Part shown: piece by piece, positions 24,287 to 32,121 of the stretch
Layout: each line of letters opens with the position of its first letter
Position numbering within the stretch: position 1 is the first letter of the stretch
Assembly: GCA_044226195.1 (NCBI GenBank)
Contig: JBGAHO010000019.1
Location: 1 to 64,000 of the forward strand
Direction: 5' to 3'
Source: RPQJ01 sp044226195
GTDB taxonomy: Bacteria > Pseudomonadota > Gammaproteobacteria > Steroidobacterales > Steroidobacteraceae
Length of the DNA stretch: 64,000 bases
The notes under the pieces: model-generated
The model's input: only the letters and a program-made list of their open reading frames with translations
Databases searched by the model: none
Told to the model about the DNA's origin: nothing
Translations under genes and position numbers: made by a program

Positions 24287-25495
24287 CTACAGCGTCTTGA
24301 GGTCGGTCGTCGGGTCGGCCAGCCGGACCGGGTCGGGATGCTTGCGCTCGCCGATCCACTTCTTGCCGGTCATGAAGTCCTTCGGCGAATTCACCGCATC
24401 CACTGCCAGCAACTCGCCCGCGCCGAGGTAGTACAGCGCGAACTTGCCGCTGTCGGGGTCGCCGCGCACCACCGCCTGGTCGTAGCCCTGCGAGAGGCCG
24501 GCGATCTGCAGCTTCACGTCGTACTGGTCCGACCAGAACCACGGCACGTGCTCGTGCCGGGCCGGCTTGCCGCAGATGTTCGACGCGGCGACCCGGGCCT
24601 GCTCGACGGCGTTGTCGACCGACTCGAGGCGCAGCTTGCGTCCGTAGCGCACGCTCGGGTGCATCGTGCAGTCCCCGGCCGCGTAGACGTTCGGGTCCGA
24701 GGTCCGGCACTGCTCGTCGACGACGATGCCGTTGTCGCAGCGAATGCCCGCCGCCGCCGCGAGCGAGACATCGGGCAGGATGCCGACGCCGACGATCACG
24801 ATGTCGGCCGGGAACTCGCGCTCGCCGCACACGACCGAGGCGACCTTGCCGTCGCCGCGGAACGCGGACACCGAGGTGTTGCAGTGGATCCGCACGCCCT
24901 CGCGCTCGTGGCGGCGGGTGTAGAAGTCCGACATCTGCGGCGCCACCACGCGGTTCAGCGGCCGGTCGGCCATCTCGAGCACGTCGACCTCGAGTCCGAG
25001 ATGGCGCGCCGAGGCCGCGGCCTCGAGCCCGATGTATCCCGCGCCGACGACCACCATGCGCTTCGCGCCCGCGAGGTCCGCGCGGATGCCCTCGACGTCG
25101 GCGATGGTGCGCAGGTAGTGGATGCCCTTCAGGTCGTGGCCCGGCACGTCGAGCAGGCGCGGCCGGCTGCCGAGGCACAGGATCAGGTGGTCGTAGTGCA
25201 GCTCGCCGCCGTCGCTCAGGCGCAGGCGCTGGTCCGCGCGGTCGATGGCCGTGACGCGCACGCCGAGTCGCGTCTCGGCATGGGCCTGCTCGTAGAACTG
25301 CGGGCTGCGCAGCAGCAGTCGCTCGCGCTCCATCTCGCCCGAGAGGAATTTCTTCGACAGCGGCGGGCGGTTGTACGGCAGGTGCGGTTCGTCGCCGACG
25401 AGGACGATCGGGCCGGTGTGGCCCTCCCGGCGCAGGCTGTCGATGGCCTGGACCGACGCGTGACTGGCTCCGACGATGACGACCGTACCGGACAT
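24287..25495 (-). CDS. NAD(P)H-dependent FAD oxidoreductase, ferredoxin/rubredoxin reductase type
   Basis: The 402-residue soluble flavoprotein has an FAD-binding dinucleotide fold at the N terminus (V-V-I-V-G-A-S-H-A-S), a second NAD(P)H fold (V-V-V-G-A-G-Y-I-G-L-E-A-A, about 148-160), and the FAD motif V-Y-A-A-G-D. The C-terminal reductase domain starts W-F-W-S-D-Q-Y-D-V-K-L-Q, as in rhodocoxin, putidaredoxin and terpredoxin reductases. It would pass electrons to a ferredoxin or rubredoxin for a P450 or oxygenase. No obvious redox partner is adjacent; the 2Fe-2S protein at 26.3 kb belongs to another family. The ATG at 25495 puts the FAD motif right at the N terminus. Confidence 0.9.
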   Translation of the reverse strand: MSGTVVIVGASHASVQAIDSLRREGHTGPIVLVGDEPHLPYNRPPLSKKFLSGEMERERLLLRSPQFYEQAHAETRLGVRVTAIDRADQRLRLSDGGELHYDHLILCLGSRPRLLDVPGHDLKGIHYLRTIADVEGIRADLAGAKRMVVVGAGYIGLEAAASARHLGLEVDVLEMADRPLNRVVAPQMSDFYTRRHEREGVRIHCNTSVSAFRGDGKVASVVCGEREFPADIVIVGVGILPDVSLAAAAGIRCDNGIVVDEQCRTSDPNVYAAGDCTMHPSVRYGRKLRLESVDNAVEQARVAASNICGKPARHEHVPWFWSDQYDVKLQIAGLSQGYDQAVVRGDPDSGKFALYYLGAGELLAVDAVNSPKDFMTGKKWIGERKHPDPVRLADPTTDLKTL

Positions 25496-25849
25496 GGACT
25501 CACTCTCTCGCAGCGCCCGCCGAGGGACGGGCATGTCGGTCGGCTTTATAACCGCTGGCGGGGGGCGACGACAAAGAAGTCGAGCGGCCCGCGACGGCTC
25601 TGGCTATCCTTGGCCGCACGCACCACGGGCGGGCGCGGCGGGTCCGACGCCGCTCCATGCTGGTGCGCAAAGGGTGCCGTGGACGTGGAAACCCGCCGGC
25701 CTCGGGGGTCGGCACGGTTTCTGCATACGACTGCGGGAGACCCGGGCGTTTCCCGCGGACGGGGCAGATCGGCTGAATCTCGGTTTCCACGGAGCGTGGA
25801 TCCGCTGCCGGCCGCCGGACAATGATCAAGAGACGAGGAGCCAGACCCC
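25496..25849. other. 354-bp intergenic region before the PII gene
   Basis: It contains no credible ORF. It carries the divergent promoters of the FAD reductase and PII genes. The one element I can point to is a sigma-54-like site at 25710-25725 facing the PII gene. Confidence 0.6.
25710..25725 (+). promoter_or_regulatory. sigma-54-like promoter upstream of PII
   Basis: CGGCACGGTTTCTGCA keeps the invariant GG-N10-GC of -24/-12 promoters, with two mismatches to TGGCAC-N5-TTGCA. It lies about 125 bp upstream of the PII start. Nitrogen control of glnK through NtrC and sigma-54 is well known; no clear NtrC site was identified. Confidence 0.4.
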
Positions 25850-26188
25850 ATGAAGCTGATCAGCGCAATCATCAAACCCTTCAAGCTGGACGACGTGCGC
25901 GCCGCCCTGTCGGAACTCGGCGTGTCCGGCATGACGGTGACCGAGGTGAAGGGGTTCGGGCGCCAGCGCGGCCACACGGAGCTGTACCGTGGCGCGGAAT
26001 ACGTCGTGGACTTCGTGCCGAAGACGCGCATCGAGGTCGCGGTCAAGGATTCGCTGGTCGACCAGGTCGTCGAGGCGATCGTGAACTCGGCCCGCACCGG
26101 CAAGGTCGGCGACGGCAAGATCTTCATCTCCGAACTCGAGCGCGCCATCCGCATCCGCACCGGCGAGGCGGACGACCAGGCGCTCTGA
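25850..26188 (+). CDS. glnK: nitrogen regulatory PII protein (GlnK/GlnB)
   Basis: The 112-residue trimeric signal protein senses 2-oxoglutarate, ATP/ADP and glutamine. The T-loop is intact, with G-H-T-E-L-Y-R-G-A-E-Y and the uridylylation site Tyr51. The B-loop (K-x-G-D-G-K-I-F) and C-terminal I-R-I-R-T-G-E-A-D-D are present. The N terminus (MKL) and C-terminal S-E-L-E-R-A-I-R resemble GlnK more than GlnB, but no amtB follows, so the GlnK/GlnB choice is uncertain. A GAGGAG site precedes the ATG. The gene downstream encodes a 2Fe-2S protein. Confidence 0.9.
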   Translation: MKLISAIIKPFKLDDVRAALSELGVSGMTVTEVKGFGRQRGHTELYRGAEYVVDFVPKTRIEVAVKDSLVDQVVEAIVNSARTGKVGDGKIFISELERAIRIRTGEADDQAL

Positions 26189-26207
26189 CGCCCCCGCTTT
26201 TGGCGTA

Positions 26208-26247
26208 GGATCGCGTCCCGGGACCCGTGGGGATCCCGGAGCGATCC
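26208..26247 (+). promoter_or_regulatory. imperfect hairpin before the 2Fe-2S protein gene
   Basis: GGATCGC (26208-26214) pairs with GCGATCC (26241-26247), and an inner CCGGGA (26218-26223) pairs with TCCCGG (26234-26239). The structure ends five bases before the ATG at 26253 and would enclose the only possible ribosome-binding sequence (GGAG, 26238-26241). It has no T-tract, so it may influence translation instead of terminating the PII transcript. Confidence 0.4.
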
Positions 26248-26252
26248 GAGCC

Positions 26253-26633
26253 ATGTCCGATGCATCCATGCGCGAGGCGCTCGACGGCGCCGTCGCCAAA
26301 CTCCATCTCGGCAGCCAGCGTCGCCACGTGTTCCTCTGCGTGGGCGGCGGCAAGTGCGCGAAGGACGAGCGTTCCCAGGAAAGCTGGGACTACCTGAAGC
26401 GCCGCATCAGGGAACTCGGCCTGCACGACGTGCCCGGCGGCGTGTTGCGCACCAAGGCCCAGTGCCTGCGTGTCTGCGTCGACGGGCCGATCGCCGTCGT
26501 CTACCCGGACGGCACGTGGTACCGCAAGTGCACGCCCGAGAACCTCGAGCGCATCCTCCAGGGGCACTTGTTGAACGGTCACGTGGTCGAAGACCTCGTG
26601 ATCACCGAGGCACCGCTGCCGCCCGTCACCTGA
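26253..26633 (+). CDS. thioredoxin-like 2Fe-2S ferredoxin domain protein
   Basis: The 126-residue protein matches the (2Fe-2S) thioredoxin-like ferredoxin group. The first cysteine pair lies in V-F-L-C-V-G-G-G-K-C (about 30-36). The second pair is in the family-specific C-L-R-V-C (about 72-76), followed by G-P-I-A-V-V-Y-P-D-G-T-W-Y, typical of the family. Such proteins are electron carriers of mostly unknown partners. It lies between PII and the quinone oxidoreductase on the same strand, nine bases before the latter, so those two are probably cotranscribed. Confidence 0.85.
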   Translation: MSDASMREALDGAVAKLHLGSQRRHVFLCVGGGKCAKDERSQESWDYLKRRIRELGLHDVPGGVLRTKAQCLRVCVDGPIAVVYPDGTWYRKCTPENLERILQGHLLNGHVVEDLVITEAPLPPVT

Positions 26634-26642
26634 GGTCAGATC

Positions 26643-27617
26643 ATGCCCCACGCCATCCGCATCCACGCCTACGGCGGGCCCGAGGTCATGCGCTGGGAGG
26701 AGGTCGAACTGCCCGCCCCGCGCAAGGGCGAGGTGCTGCTGCGCCACACCGCGATCGGCCTCAACTTCATCGACTGCTACGAGCGCAGTGGCCTGTACCC
26801 CGGCCAGTTGCCCCTCGTGCTCGGGCGCGAAGGGGCGGGCGTGGTGCTCGCCGTCGGGCCGGGCGTGAAAGGCGTGCAGGAGGGTGATCGCGTCGCCTAT
26901 GCCGCCGGGGCATCGGGGGCGTATGCCGAGCAGCGCCTGCTCGCGGCCGACCGGCTGGTGAAGATCCCGGACGGGGTCAGTGATCGCCTCGCGGCCGCTT
27001 CCATGTTGAAGGGCATGACCGCGCAGTTCCTGCTGCGGCGAACCTGCCGCGTGAAGAAGGGCACGGTCGTGCTGATCCACGCCGCGGCCGGCGGCGTGGG
27101 CCTGATCGCCGCGCAATGGGCCCGCCACCTCGGCGCCACGGTGTTCGGCGTGGTCGGCAGCGAGGCCAAGGCGGAACTCGCCCGCCAGCACGGCTGCCAC
27201 GAGGCCATCGTCAGCGGGCGCGAGGACTTCACCGCGCGCGTGAAGGCACTCACGCGCGGCAAGGGCGTCGACGTGGTCTACGACTCCGTCGGCAAGGACA
27301 CGTTCTTCGGTTCGCTCGACTCCCTGAAGCCGCTCGGCCTGATGGTCAGCTACGGCAATGCGTCCGGTGCCGTGCCGCCGTTCGCGCCGCTCGAGCTGTC
27401 GAAGCGCGGCTCGCTGTTCCTCACGCGCCCGACGCTCTTTCATTACGTCGCGAAGCGCGCCGACCTCGAGCGCTCGGCGCGCGAGCTGTTCGAGGTGATC
27501 GGCAGCGGCGCGGTGCGCATCGAGATCGGCCAGACGTACCCGCTGCGCGACGTCGCGCAGGCGCACCGCGACCTCGAGGGACGACGCACGGTGGGCTCCA
27601 CCGTGCTGCTGCCTTGA
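26643..27617 (+). CDS. qorA: NADPH:quinone oxidoreductase, zinc-independent MDR family
   Basis: The 324-residue cytoplasmic protein is of the QorA type. It has the N-terminal GroES-like domain with N-F-I-D-C-Y-E-R-S-G and the NADPH-binding motif A-A-A-G-G-V-G (about 145-151). There are no zinc-ligand cysteines in the usual places. Length and motifs match E. coli QorA (327). It would reduce quinones or enone carbonyls by NADPH; the physiological substrate is not visible. Its stop overlaps the TTG start proposed for the following outer-membrane protein gene. Confidence 0.92.
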   Translation: MPHAIRIHAYGGPEVMRWEEVELPAPRKGEVLLRHTAIGLNFIDCYERSGLYPGQLPLVLGREGAGVVLAVGPGVKGVQEGDRVAYAAGASGAYAEQRLLAADRLVKIPDGVSDRLAAASMLKGMTAQFLLRRTCRVKKGTVVLIHAAAGGVGLIAAQWARHLGATVFGVVGSEAKAELARQHGCHEAIVSGREDFTARVKALTRGKGVDVVYDSVGKDTFFGSLDSLKPLGLMVSYGNASGAVPPFAPLELSKRGSLFLTRPTLFHYVAKRADLERSARELFEVIGSGAVRIEIGQTYPLRDVAQAHRDLEGRRTVGSTVLLP

Positions 27618-29260
27618 GCCGCATCCGCAGCGCGCGGCGGGTGACCGCGTGGCTGGTCGCGCTCATGGGCATCGCCGCGAACGCGGCCGCGGCCGACCCG
27701 GGTGCGGCCCCGGTGCCGACGCCCGCCGAACTCGAGGGGGCGCACGCCGTCATCGGCCACATCGCGATCGACGCCGGCGACGTCTTCGACAACACGATCC
27801 AGGGCGAAGACGGCTGGCTGTACCGCGCCGCGAACACCATCCACATCAGCACGCGTCCCTCGAACGTGCGCGCGCAGCTGCTGTTCAAGACGGGCGATCC
27901 TTACGTGCAGCGCCTCGTGCAGGAGACCGAGCGCATCCTGCGCGCCAACGACTATCTCTACGACGCGACCATCGAGGCGGTGGCCTGGGACGGCCACACC
28001 GTCGACCTCGTCGTGCACACGCGCGACAACTGGACGCTCAACCCGGGCCTCAACTACAGCCGCAAGGGCGGTGAGAACAAGGCCTCGCTGCAGGTGGTCG
28101 AGAAGAACCTGCTCGGCACCGGCCAGCAGCTGGAATTCGACTGGGGCAAGAACGTCGATCGCGACTACCTGACCTTCCAGTACACCAATCCGCACTTCCT
28201 CTCGCCGTGGACCCGGTTCGCGGTGACCTACTCGGACGCGAACGACGGCGAGAGCAAGATCCTGCGCCTCGAGCGGCCGTTCTACGCGCTCGACACGCGC
28301 CACGCCGGCGGGACCTACCTCTACGACAGCCAGCGCAACGACTCGCGCTACGTGCTCGGCCACGAGACCGGGCAGTTCGCGCACCGCGAGGAATTCTACG
28401 AAGCCTGGGGCGGACTCTCGAAGGGCTGGCACGACGGCTGGGTGACGCGCTGGACGTTCGGCGCGACCGTGCAGCGCGACCGGTTCGCGGTCGTGCCCGG
28501 CGAGCCGCTCGGCGGCCCGCTGCCGGCCGACCATGAATTCGTCTATCCGTGGCTCGGCTGGGACCTCGTCGAGGATCGCTACCAGGAGCGCGTCAACCAG
28601 GACCAGATCGCGCGCACCGAGGACGTGCTGGTCGGCTGGCGTGCCGGCGCGCGCGTCGGGTTCGCGGGCGAGTCCTTCGGCTCCACGCAGGATGCGCTGA
28701 TGCTGAGTGCCTACGTGCAGGACGGCCGCGACCTGCGGCCCGACGAATCGCTGTTCGGCACGCTGACGGCTTCCGGACGCCTCGAGGGAGGCACGCTGCG
28801 CGACGGCGTGCTCTCTGCGGAGGCGCGCTACTACCGCCGCACCTCCGGCCGCTTCAAGTTCTTCGCGTCGGTGAGCGGCACCGTCACCGAGAACCTCGAT
28901 CCCGAGCAGCAACTGCTGCTCGGCGGCGACAACGGGTTGCGCGGCTATCCGCTGCGCTACCAGGCCGGCACCTCGATGGCGCTGCTCACGCTCGAGGAGC
29001 GCTACTACACGGACTGGTACCCGTTCCGGCTGTTCCACGTGGCCGGCGCGGTGTTCTACGACATGGGGCGCACCTGGGGCACGGACGTGACGGGCGCCAC
29101 CAGCGCCGGCCTGCTCAAGGACGTCGGCATCGGCCTGCGCCTCGGCTCGAGCCGCTCGGCGTTCGGCAACGTGCTGCACGTCGACCTCGCGTTCCCGCTC
29201 GACGGCGACCCGTCGATCTCGAACGTGCAGTTCGTGGTGGAGACGAAGGGCCAGTTCTAG
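27614..29260 (+). CDS. BamA/TamA-family outer-membrane beta-barrel protein with one POTRA
   Basis: This is about 548 residues. The N terminus is a Sec signal peptide (basic start, hydrophobic core W-L-V-A-L-M-G-I-A-A, A-A-A-A cleavage). A single POTRA-like domain (about 85-145) has G-D-P-Y-V ... E-R-I-L-R-A-N-D-Y-L, followed by a beta-barrel ending in an aromatic residue (Q-F). The conserved R-G-Y substrate-loop motif is in G-G-D-N-G-L-R-G-Y-P. BamA has five POTRAs and TamA three, so this is a minor family member of unknown client. The start is uncertain: TTG at 27614 overlapping the qorA stop, or GTG at 27641; both leave a signal peptide. Its end overlaps the convergent CIA30 gene by four bases. 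Confidence 0.8.
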   Translation: MSRIRSARRVTAWLVALMGIAANAAAADPGAAPVPTPAELEGAHAVIGHIAIDAGDVFDNTIQGEDGWLYRAANTIHISTRPSNVRAQLLFKTGDPYVQRLVQETERILRANDYLYDATIEAVAWDGHTVDLVVHTRDNWTLNPGLNYSRKGGENKASLQVVEKNLLGTGQQLEFDWGKNVDRDYLTFQYTNPHFLSPWTRFAVTYSDANDGESKILRLERPFYALDTRHAGGTYLYDSQRNDSRYVLGHETGQFAHREEFYEAWGGLSKGWHDGWVTRWTFGATVQRDRFAVVPGEPLGGPLPADHEFVYPWLGWDLVEDRYQERVNQDQIARTEDVLVGWRAGARVGFAGESFGSTQDALMLSAYVQDGRDLRPDESLFGTLTASGRLEGGTLRDGVLSAEARYYRRTSGRFKFFASVSGTVTENLDPEQQLLLGGDNGLRGYPLRYQAGTSMALLTLEERYYTDWYPFRLFHVAGAVFYDMGRTWGTDVTGATSAGLLKDVGIGLRLGSSRSAFGNVLHVDLAFPLDGDPSISNVQFVVETKGQF

Positions 29261-29721
29261 CGGTCGACGACCGCGATCCAGTCGACCTGCAATTCGAACG
29301 GCCCCGCCTGCTTCTCGCTGATCATGAAGCCGAGCGCGCGCACGCGCGCGGGATCGAGCGGCGGCGCGCCCCGCACGGGCCGGCCGCGGAAGCTCGCGAC
29401 GAAATCCCTGCAGGGCAGGACGCAGTCGCTGTAGCCGTCGTCGGTGCGGACCGTGAATTTGTAGGTCCGGCCATCGCCGCGTACCCGCAACACGAACGCA
29501 CGGGCGCCCGCCGTGGACCAGGTTCGCGGCCGCGTGCGGCAGGAGGCGAAGCCGCCGCCGAAATCCAGGGAGACGAGGCCCGCGAAGCGCGCAACGCTCG
29601 CGCCGGCACGCGTGAACTCGCTGCGCGAGACGCCGCCCATGACGACGTCGTCGACCGGCGACCAGGGCGCGAAGTCGGCGTCGTCGACGAAATCGAGCAG
29701 GAGACGAGGCGTCGCGTCCAA
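29257..29721 (-). CDS. CIA30-family protein
   Basis: The 154-residue single-domain protein of the CIA30 (NDUFAF1-like) jelly-roll family has no signal peptide. Diagnostic stretches are W-S-P-V-D-D-V-V-M-G-G-V-S-R-S, F-A-G-L-V-S-L-D-F-G-G-G-F-A-S, and R-G-D-G-R-T-Y-K-F-T-V-R-T. Mitochondrial CIA30 assists complex I assembly; the role of bacterial homologues is not established. It lies three bases downstream of the alcohol dehydrogenase gene, so they share a transcript. No complex I gene is in the window. Confidence 0.87.
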   Translation of the reverse strand: MDATPRLLLDFVDDADFAPWSPVDDVVMGGVSRSEFTRAGASVARFAGLVSLDFGGGFASCRTRPRTWSTAGARAFVLRVRGDGRTYKFTVRTDDGYSDCVLPCRDFVASFRGRPVRGAPPLDPARVRALGFMISEKQAGPFELQVDWIAVVDR

Positions 29722-29724
29722 GGC

Positions 29725-30852
29725 TCAGCCGATCTCGATCACCTGGCGGATCGACGCTCCGCTCGCGAGCCGGTCGAACGCCACGTTGATGTCGGCGAGG
29801 CGGATGCGCTCGCTCAGCAGCAGGTTCACCGGCAGCCGGCCCGCGCGGTACCACTCGACGTAACGCGGGATGTCGCGCGACGGCACGCAGCTGCCGAGGT
29901 AGCTGCCCTTGATCGTGCGCTCCTCGGCGACGAGATTGACGTGCTGGATCGCGAAGGTCTGTTGCGGATGGGAGAGACCGGCCGACACGGTCGTGCCGCC
30001 GCGCCGCGTGATCTTGTAGCAGAGCTCCATCGCGCGCGCGGAGCCGGCCATCTCGAACGCACAGGCGACGCCGCCCTTCGTGATCTCGCGCACCTGCTCG
30101 ATGGCGTCCGGGGCGGCTGCGTTCACGGTGGCCGTCGCCCCCAGCTTGCGCGCCGTCTCCAGCTTGCCCTCGTTGAGGTCGATGGCGACGATGTGCGGCG
30201 CCTCGAGCATGCGCCCCGCCAGCAGCGCCGCGAGACCCACGCCGCCGAGGCCGACCACCGCGATCGACTCGCCTTTCGGCAGGGCGGCCGTGTTCACCAC
30301 CGCGCCGACGCCGGTGATCACCGCGCAGCCGAAGAGCGCCGCTTCCGCGAAGGGCAGGGTGGGATCGATCTTCACCAGCGAGCGGCGCGAGAGCGTCGCG
30401 TACTCCGCGAAGCCCGAGACGCCGAGATGATGGTTCACCGCCGCGTCGCCCTGGTGCAGGCGCCGCGCGCCCGACAGCAGCGTGCCCGCGGTGTTGGTGG
30501 CGAGACCCGGCTCGCACAGGGCGGGCCGGCCGCCGCTGCACGGCGCGCAATGCCCGCAACTCGGCACGAAGGAGGCGACCACGTGATCGCCGCGCTGCAG
30601 GTCGTCGACGCCCGCGCCGAGTTCCTCCACGACGCCCGCGACTTCGTGGCCGAGCACCATCGGCAGGGGGCGCGGCCGGTTGCCGTCGATGACCGAGAGG
30701 TCGGAGTGGCACAGGCCCGCGGCGCGCACGCGCACCAGCACCTCGCCGGGACCGGGCGGGTCGAGGTCGACGGACTCGAGGGCCAGCGGCTTCGAATCGG
30801 CGTAGGGAGCGGGCAGGCCGGACTGGCGCAGGACGGCGGCTTGGACCTTCAT
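29725..30852 (-). CDS. zinc-dependent alcohol dehydrogenase
   Basis: The 375-residue cytoplasmic medium-chain dehydrogenase has the catalytic zinc region G-L-C-H-S-D and G-H-E-V-A-G-V-V. The structural zinc site is C-G-H-C-A-P-C-S-G-G-R-P-A-L-C (C-x2-C-x2-C-x7-C). The NAD(H) motif is G-L-G-G-V-G-L-A-A. The overall pattern is closest to class III-like and AdhD/Rxyl-type enzymes; the substrate cannot be fixed from sequence. The ATG at 30852 is preferred because upstream in-frame sequence is not family-like. It diverges from the thioesterase gene. Confidence 0.88.
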   Translation of the reverse strand: MKVQAAVLRQSGLPAPYADSKPLALESVDLDPPGPGEVLVRVRAAGLCHSDLSVIDGNRPRPLPMVLGHEVAGVVEELGAGVDDLQRGDHVVASFVPSCGHCAPCSGGRPALCEPGLATNTAGTLLSGARRLHQGDAAVNHHLGVSGFAEYATLSRRSLVKIDPTLPFAEAALFGCAVITGVGAVVNTAALPKGESIAVVGLGGVGLAALLAGRMLEAPHIVAIDLNEGKLETARKLGATATVNAAAPDAIEQVREITKGGVACAFEMAGSARAMELCYKITRRGGTTVSAGLSHPQQTFAIQHVNLVAEERTIKGSYLGSCVPSRDIPRYVEWYRAGRLPVNLLLSERIRLADINVAFDRLASGASIRQVIEIG

Positions 30853-30932
30853 GCCGCGAGCGTAGCGGAGCGTGCTTTCGCGCGCGAGTGCGTTTAATGT
30901 CGCAGGCCCGACGTCCTGCAAGCGATCCGCCG

Positions 30933-31403
30933 ATGACCGCGCCTGCCCGCGAACTGCCCACGCGTCGCGACGAATTCCGCGTCCTGCGCACCATCACCAC
31001 GCGCTGGATGGACAACGACCACTACGGTCACGTGAACAACGTCGTGTACTACTCGTACTTCGACACGGCGGTGAACGGCTTCCTCATCGAGGCGAGCGGC
31101 ACGGACATCCGCGAGCTGGACGCGATCGGCATCGTGGCCGAGACCAGCTGCCGCTTCCTGCGCGAGCTGAGCTTTCCCGAGACCGTGCACGCGGGACTCG
31201 CGCTCGAGAAGCTGGGCAACTCGAGCGTGATCTACCGCATCGGCCTCTTTCGCAACGAGGAGGTCGAGCCCGCGGCGCTCGGCCGCTTCGTGCACGTCTA
31301 CGTCGACAGCCGCACGCGTCGACCGGTGCCCGTGCCCGCGTCGATCCGCGCCGCGCTGCTGGCACTCGACGAAGGCGCCGTCGGCACCTCGCCGCTGCCC
31401 TGA
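30933..31403 (+). CDS. acyl-CoA thioesterase, 4-hydroxybenzoyl-CoA thioesterase family
   Basis: The 156-residue hotdog-fold thioesterase has the active-site segment R-W-M-D-N-D-H-Y-G-H-V-N-N-V-V-Y-Y-S-Y-F-D-T, with the catalytic Asp in D-N-D-H-Y-G-H, as in YbgC and 4-HBT enzymes. It hydrolyses acyl-CoA, but chain specificity is unknown. The start is uncertain: ATG at 30897 would add 12 residues, and neither has a strong ribosome-binding site. It is a single gene between the divergent dehydrogenase and the convergent ilvH. Confidence 0.88.
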   Translation: MTAPARELPTRRDEFRVLRTITTRWMDNDHYGHVNNVVYYSYFDTAVNGFLIEASGTDIRELDAIGIVAETSCRFLRELSFPETVHAGLALEKLGNSSVIYRIGLFRNEEVEPAALGRFVHVYVDSRTRRPVPVPASIRAALLALDEGAVGTSPLP

Positions 31404-31410
31404 CGCGGGC

Positions 31411-31914
31411 TCAGGACTCCAGGACTTCCTTGCCCTTCTGGATGGCGAGGGCGCCGCTGCGCACGACTTCGAGCACCTCGCCGAAGTTCGAGACTTCCGC
31501 GACGAAGCGATTGATGTCCGCCTCGCTGCTGGTGAGCTCGATGGTGAAGCTGTCCGCCGCATCCCAGAGCACCCGCCCGCCGGCGCGCTGCGTGGCCGCC
31601 CACAGCGAGCCGACCTGCGTCGCCTTGCCCTTGAGCTTGATGAGCAGCAGCTCGCGCTCGAAGTGCTCCTCGCGCGTGACGTCCTCGACGTCGACCACGT
31701 CCACCAGCTTGAGGAGCTGTTGCGAGATCTGCTGGATCACCGCCTCGCTGCCGGTGGTGACCAGCGTCAGGCGCGACACGGCCGGATCGTCGGTGGGGGC
31801 GACCGACAACGACTCGATGTTGTAGCCGCGGGTCGAGAACAGGCCGGCGACCCGGCTCAGGGCGCCCGACTCGTTCTGCAGGGTGATGGCGATGATGTGG
31901 CGCTGGCGTCGCAC
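31411..31914 (-). CDS. ilvH: acetolactate synthase small (regulatory) subunit
   Basis: The 167-residue protein has an N-terminal ACT domain (about 5-80) with L-Q-N-E-S-G-A-L-S-R-V-A-G-L-F-S-T-R-G-Y-N-I-E-S-L. The C-terminal ALS_ss domain follows (I-E-L-T-S-S-E-A-D-I-N-R-F). It confers valine feedback inhibition on the catalytic subunit. Length matches E. coli IlvH (163). Unusually, it is transcribed away from the catalytic gene, from a shared 207-bp intergenic region, rather than directly following it. No ilvC is adjacent. Confidence 0.94.
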   Translation of the reverse strand: MRRQRHIIAITLQNESGALSRVAGLFSTRGYNIESLSVAPTDDPAVSRLTLVTTGSEAVIQQISQQLLKLVDVVDVEDVTREEHFERELLLIKLKGKATQVGSLWAATQRAGGRVLWDAADSFTIELTSSEADINRFVAEVSNFGEVLEVVRSGALAIQKGKEVLES

Positions 31915-32016
31915 GGCGGGCTCCGGTCGTTCCCGGGTCGTTCGCCGGGACCATAAGTCAATGATTCGTATTGGGTTTACGACAGCCTGCCGCCGTCGCG
32001 CCCCTGCGCAAGAATA

Positions 32017-32029
32017 GGGGAACGTCCCC
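32017..32029. repeat. short palindrome GGGGAACGTCCCC between ilvH and ilvB
   Basis: This 13-base near-palindrome resembles half of the REP-like units at 22.4 and 34.0 kb (GGGGACATTCC). It may be a degenerate copy. It also lies in the shared ilvH/ilvB promoter region, where a regulator site is equally possible. Confidence 0.35.
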
Positions 32030-32121
32030 CGTCCGCCTAGATGGACGCTGGGAAATCAGGCTGTTAGGCTCCGTTGCATCGCAACACGACACGTCAACGA
32101 CGTCACCAGGCCCGCATCGCC

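Noticed and set aside
25660..25680. NtrC-binding site before the PII gene
   Set aside because: GGTGC and GGTGCC repeats are present but lack the required dyad symmetry of TGCACC-N5-GGTGCA.
27443..31015. 1,190-codon minus-strand ORF
   Set aside because: It crosses several real genes on both strands and has composition typical of a GC-rich antisense shadow.
32041..32067. Eight-codon ORF before ilvB as an attenuator leader peptide
   Set aside because: It has no run of Ile, Leu or Val codons and no alternative terminator structures were seen.
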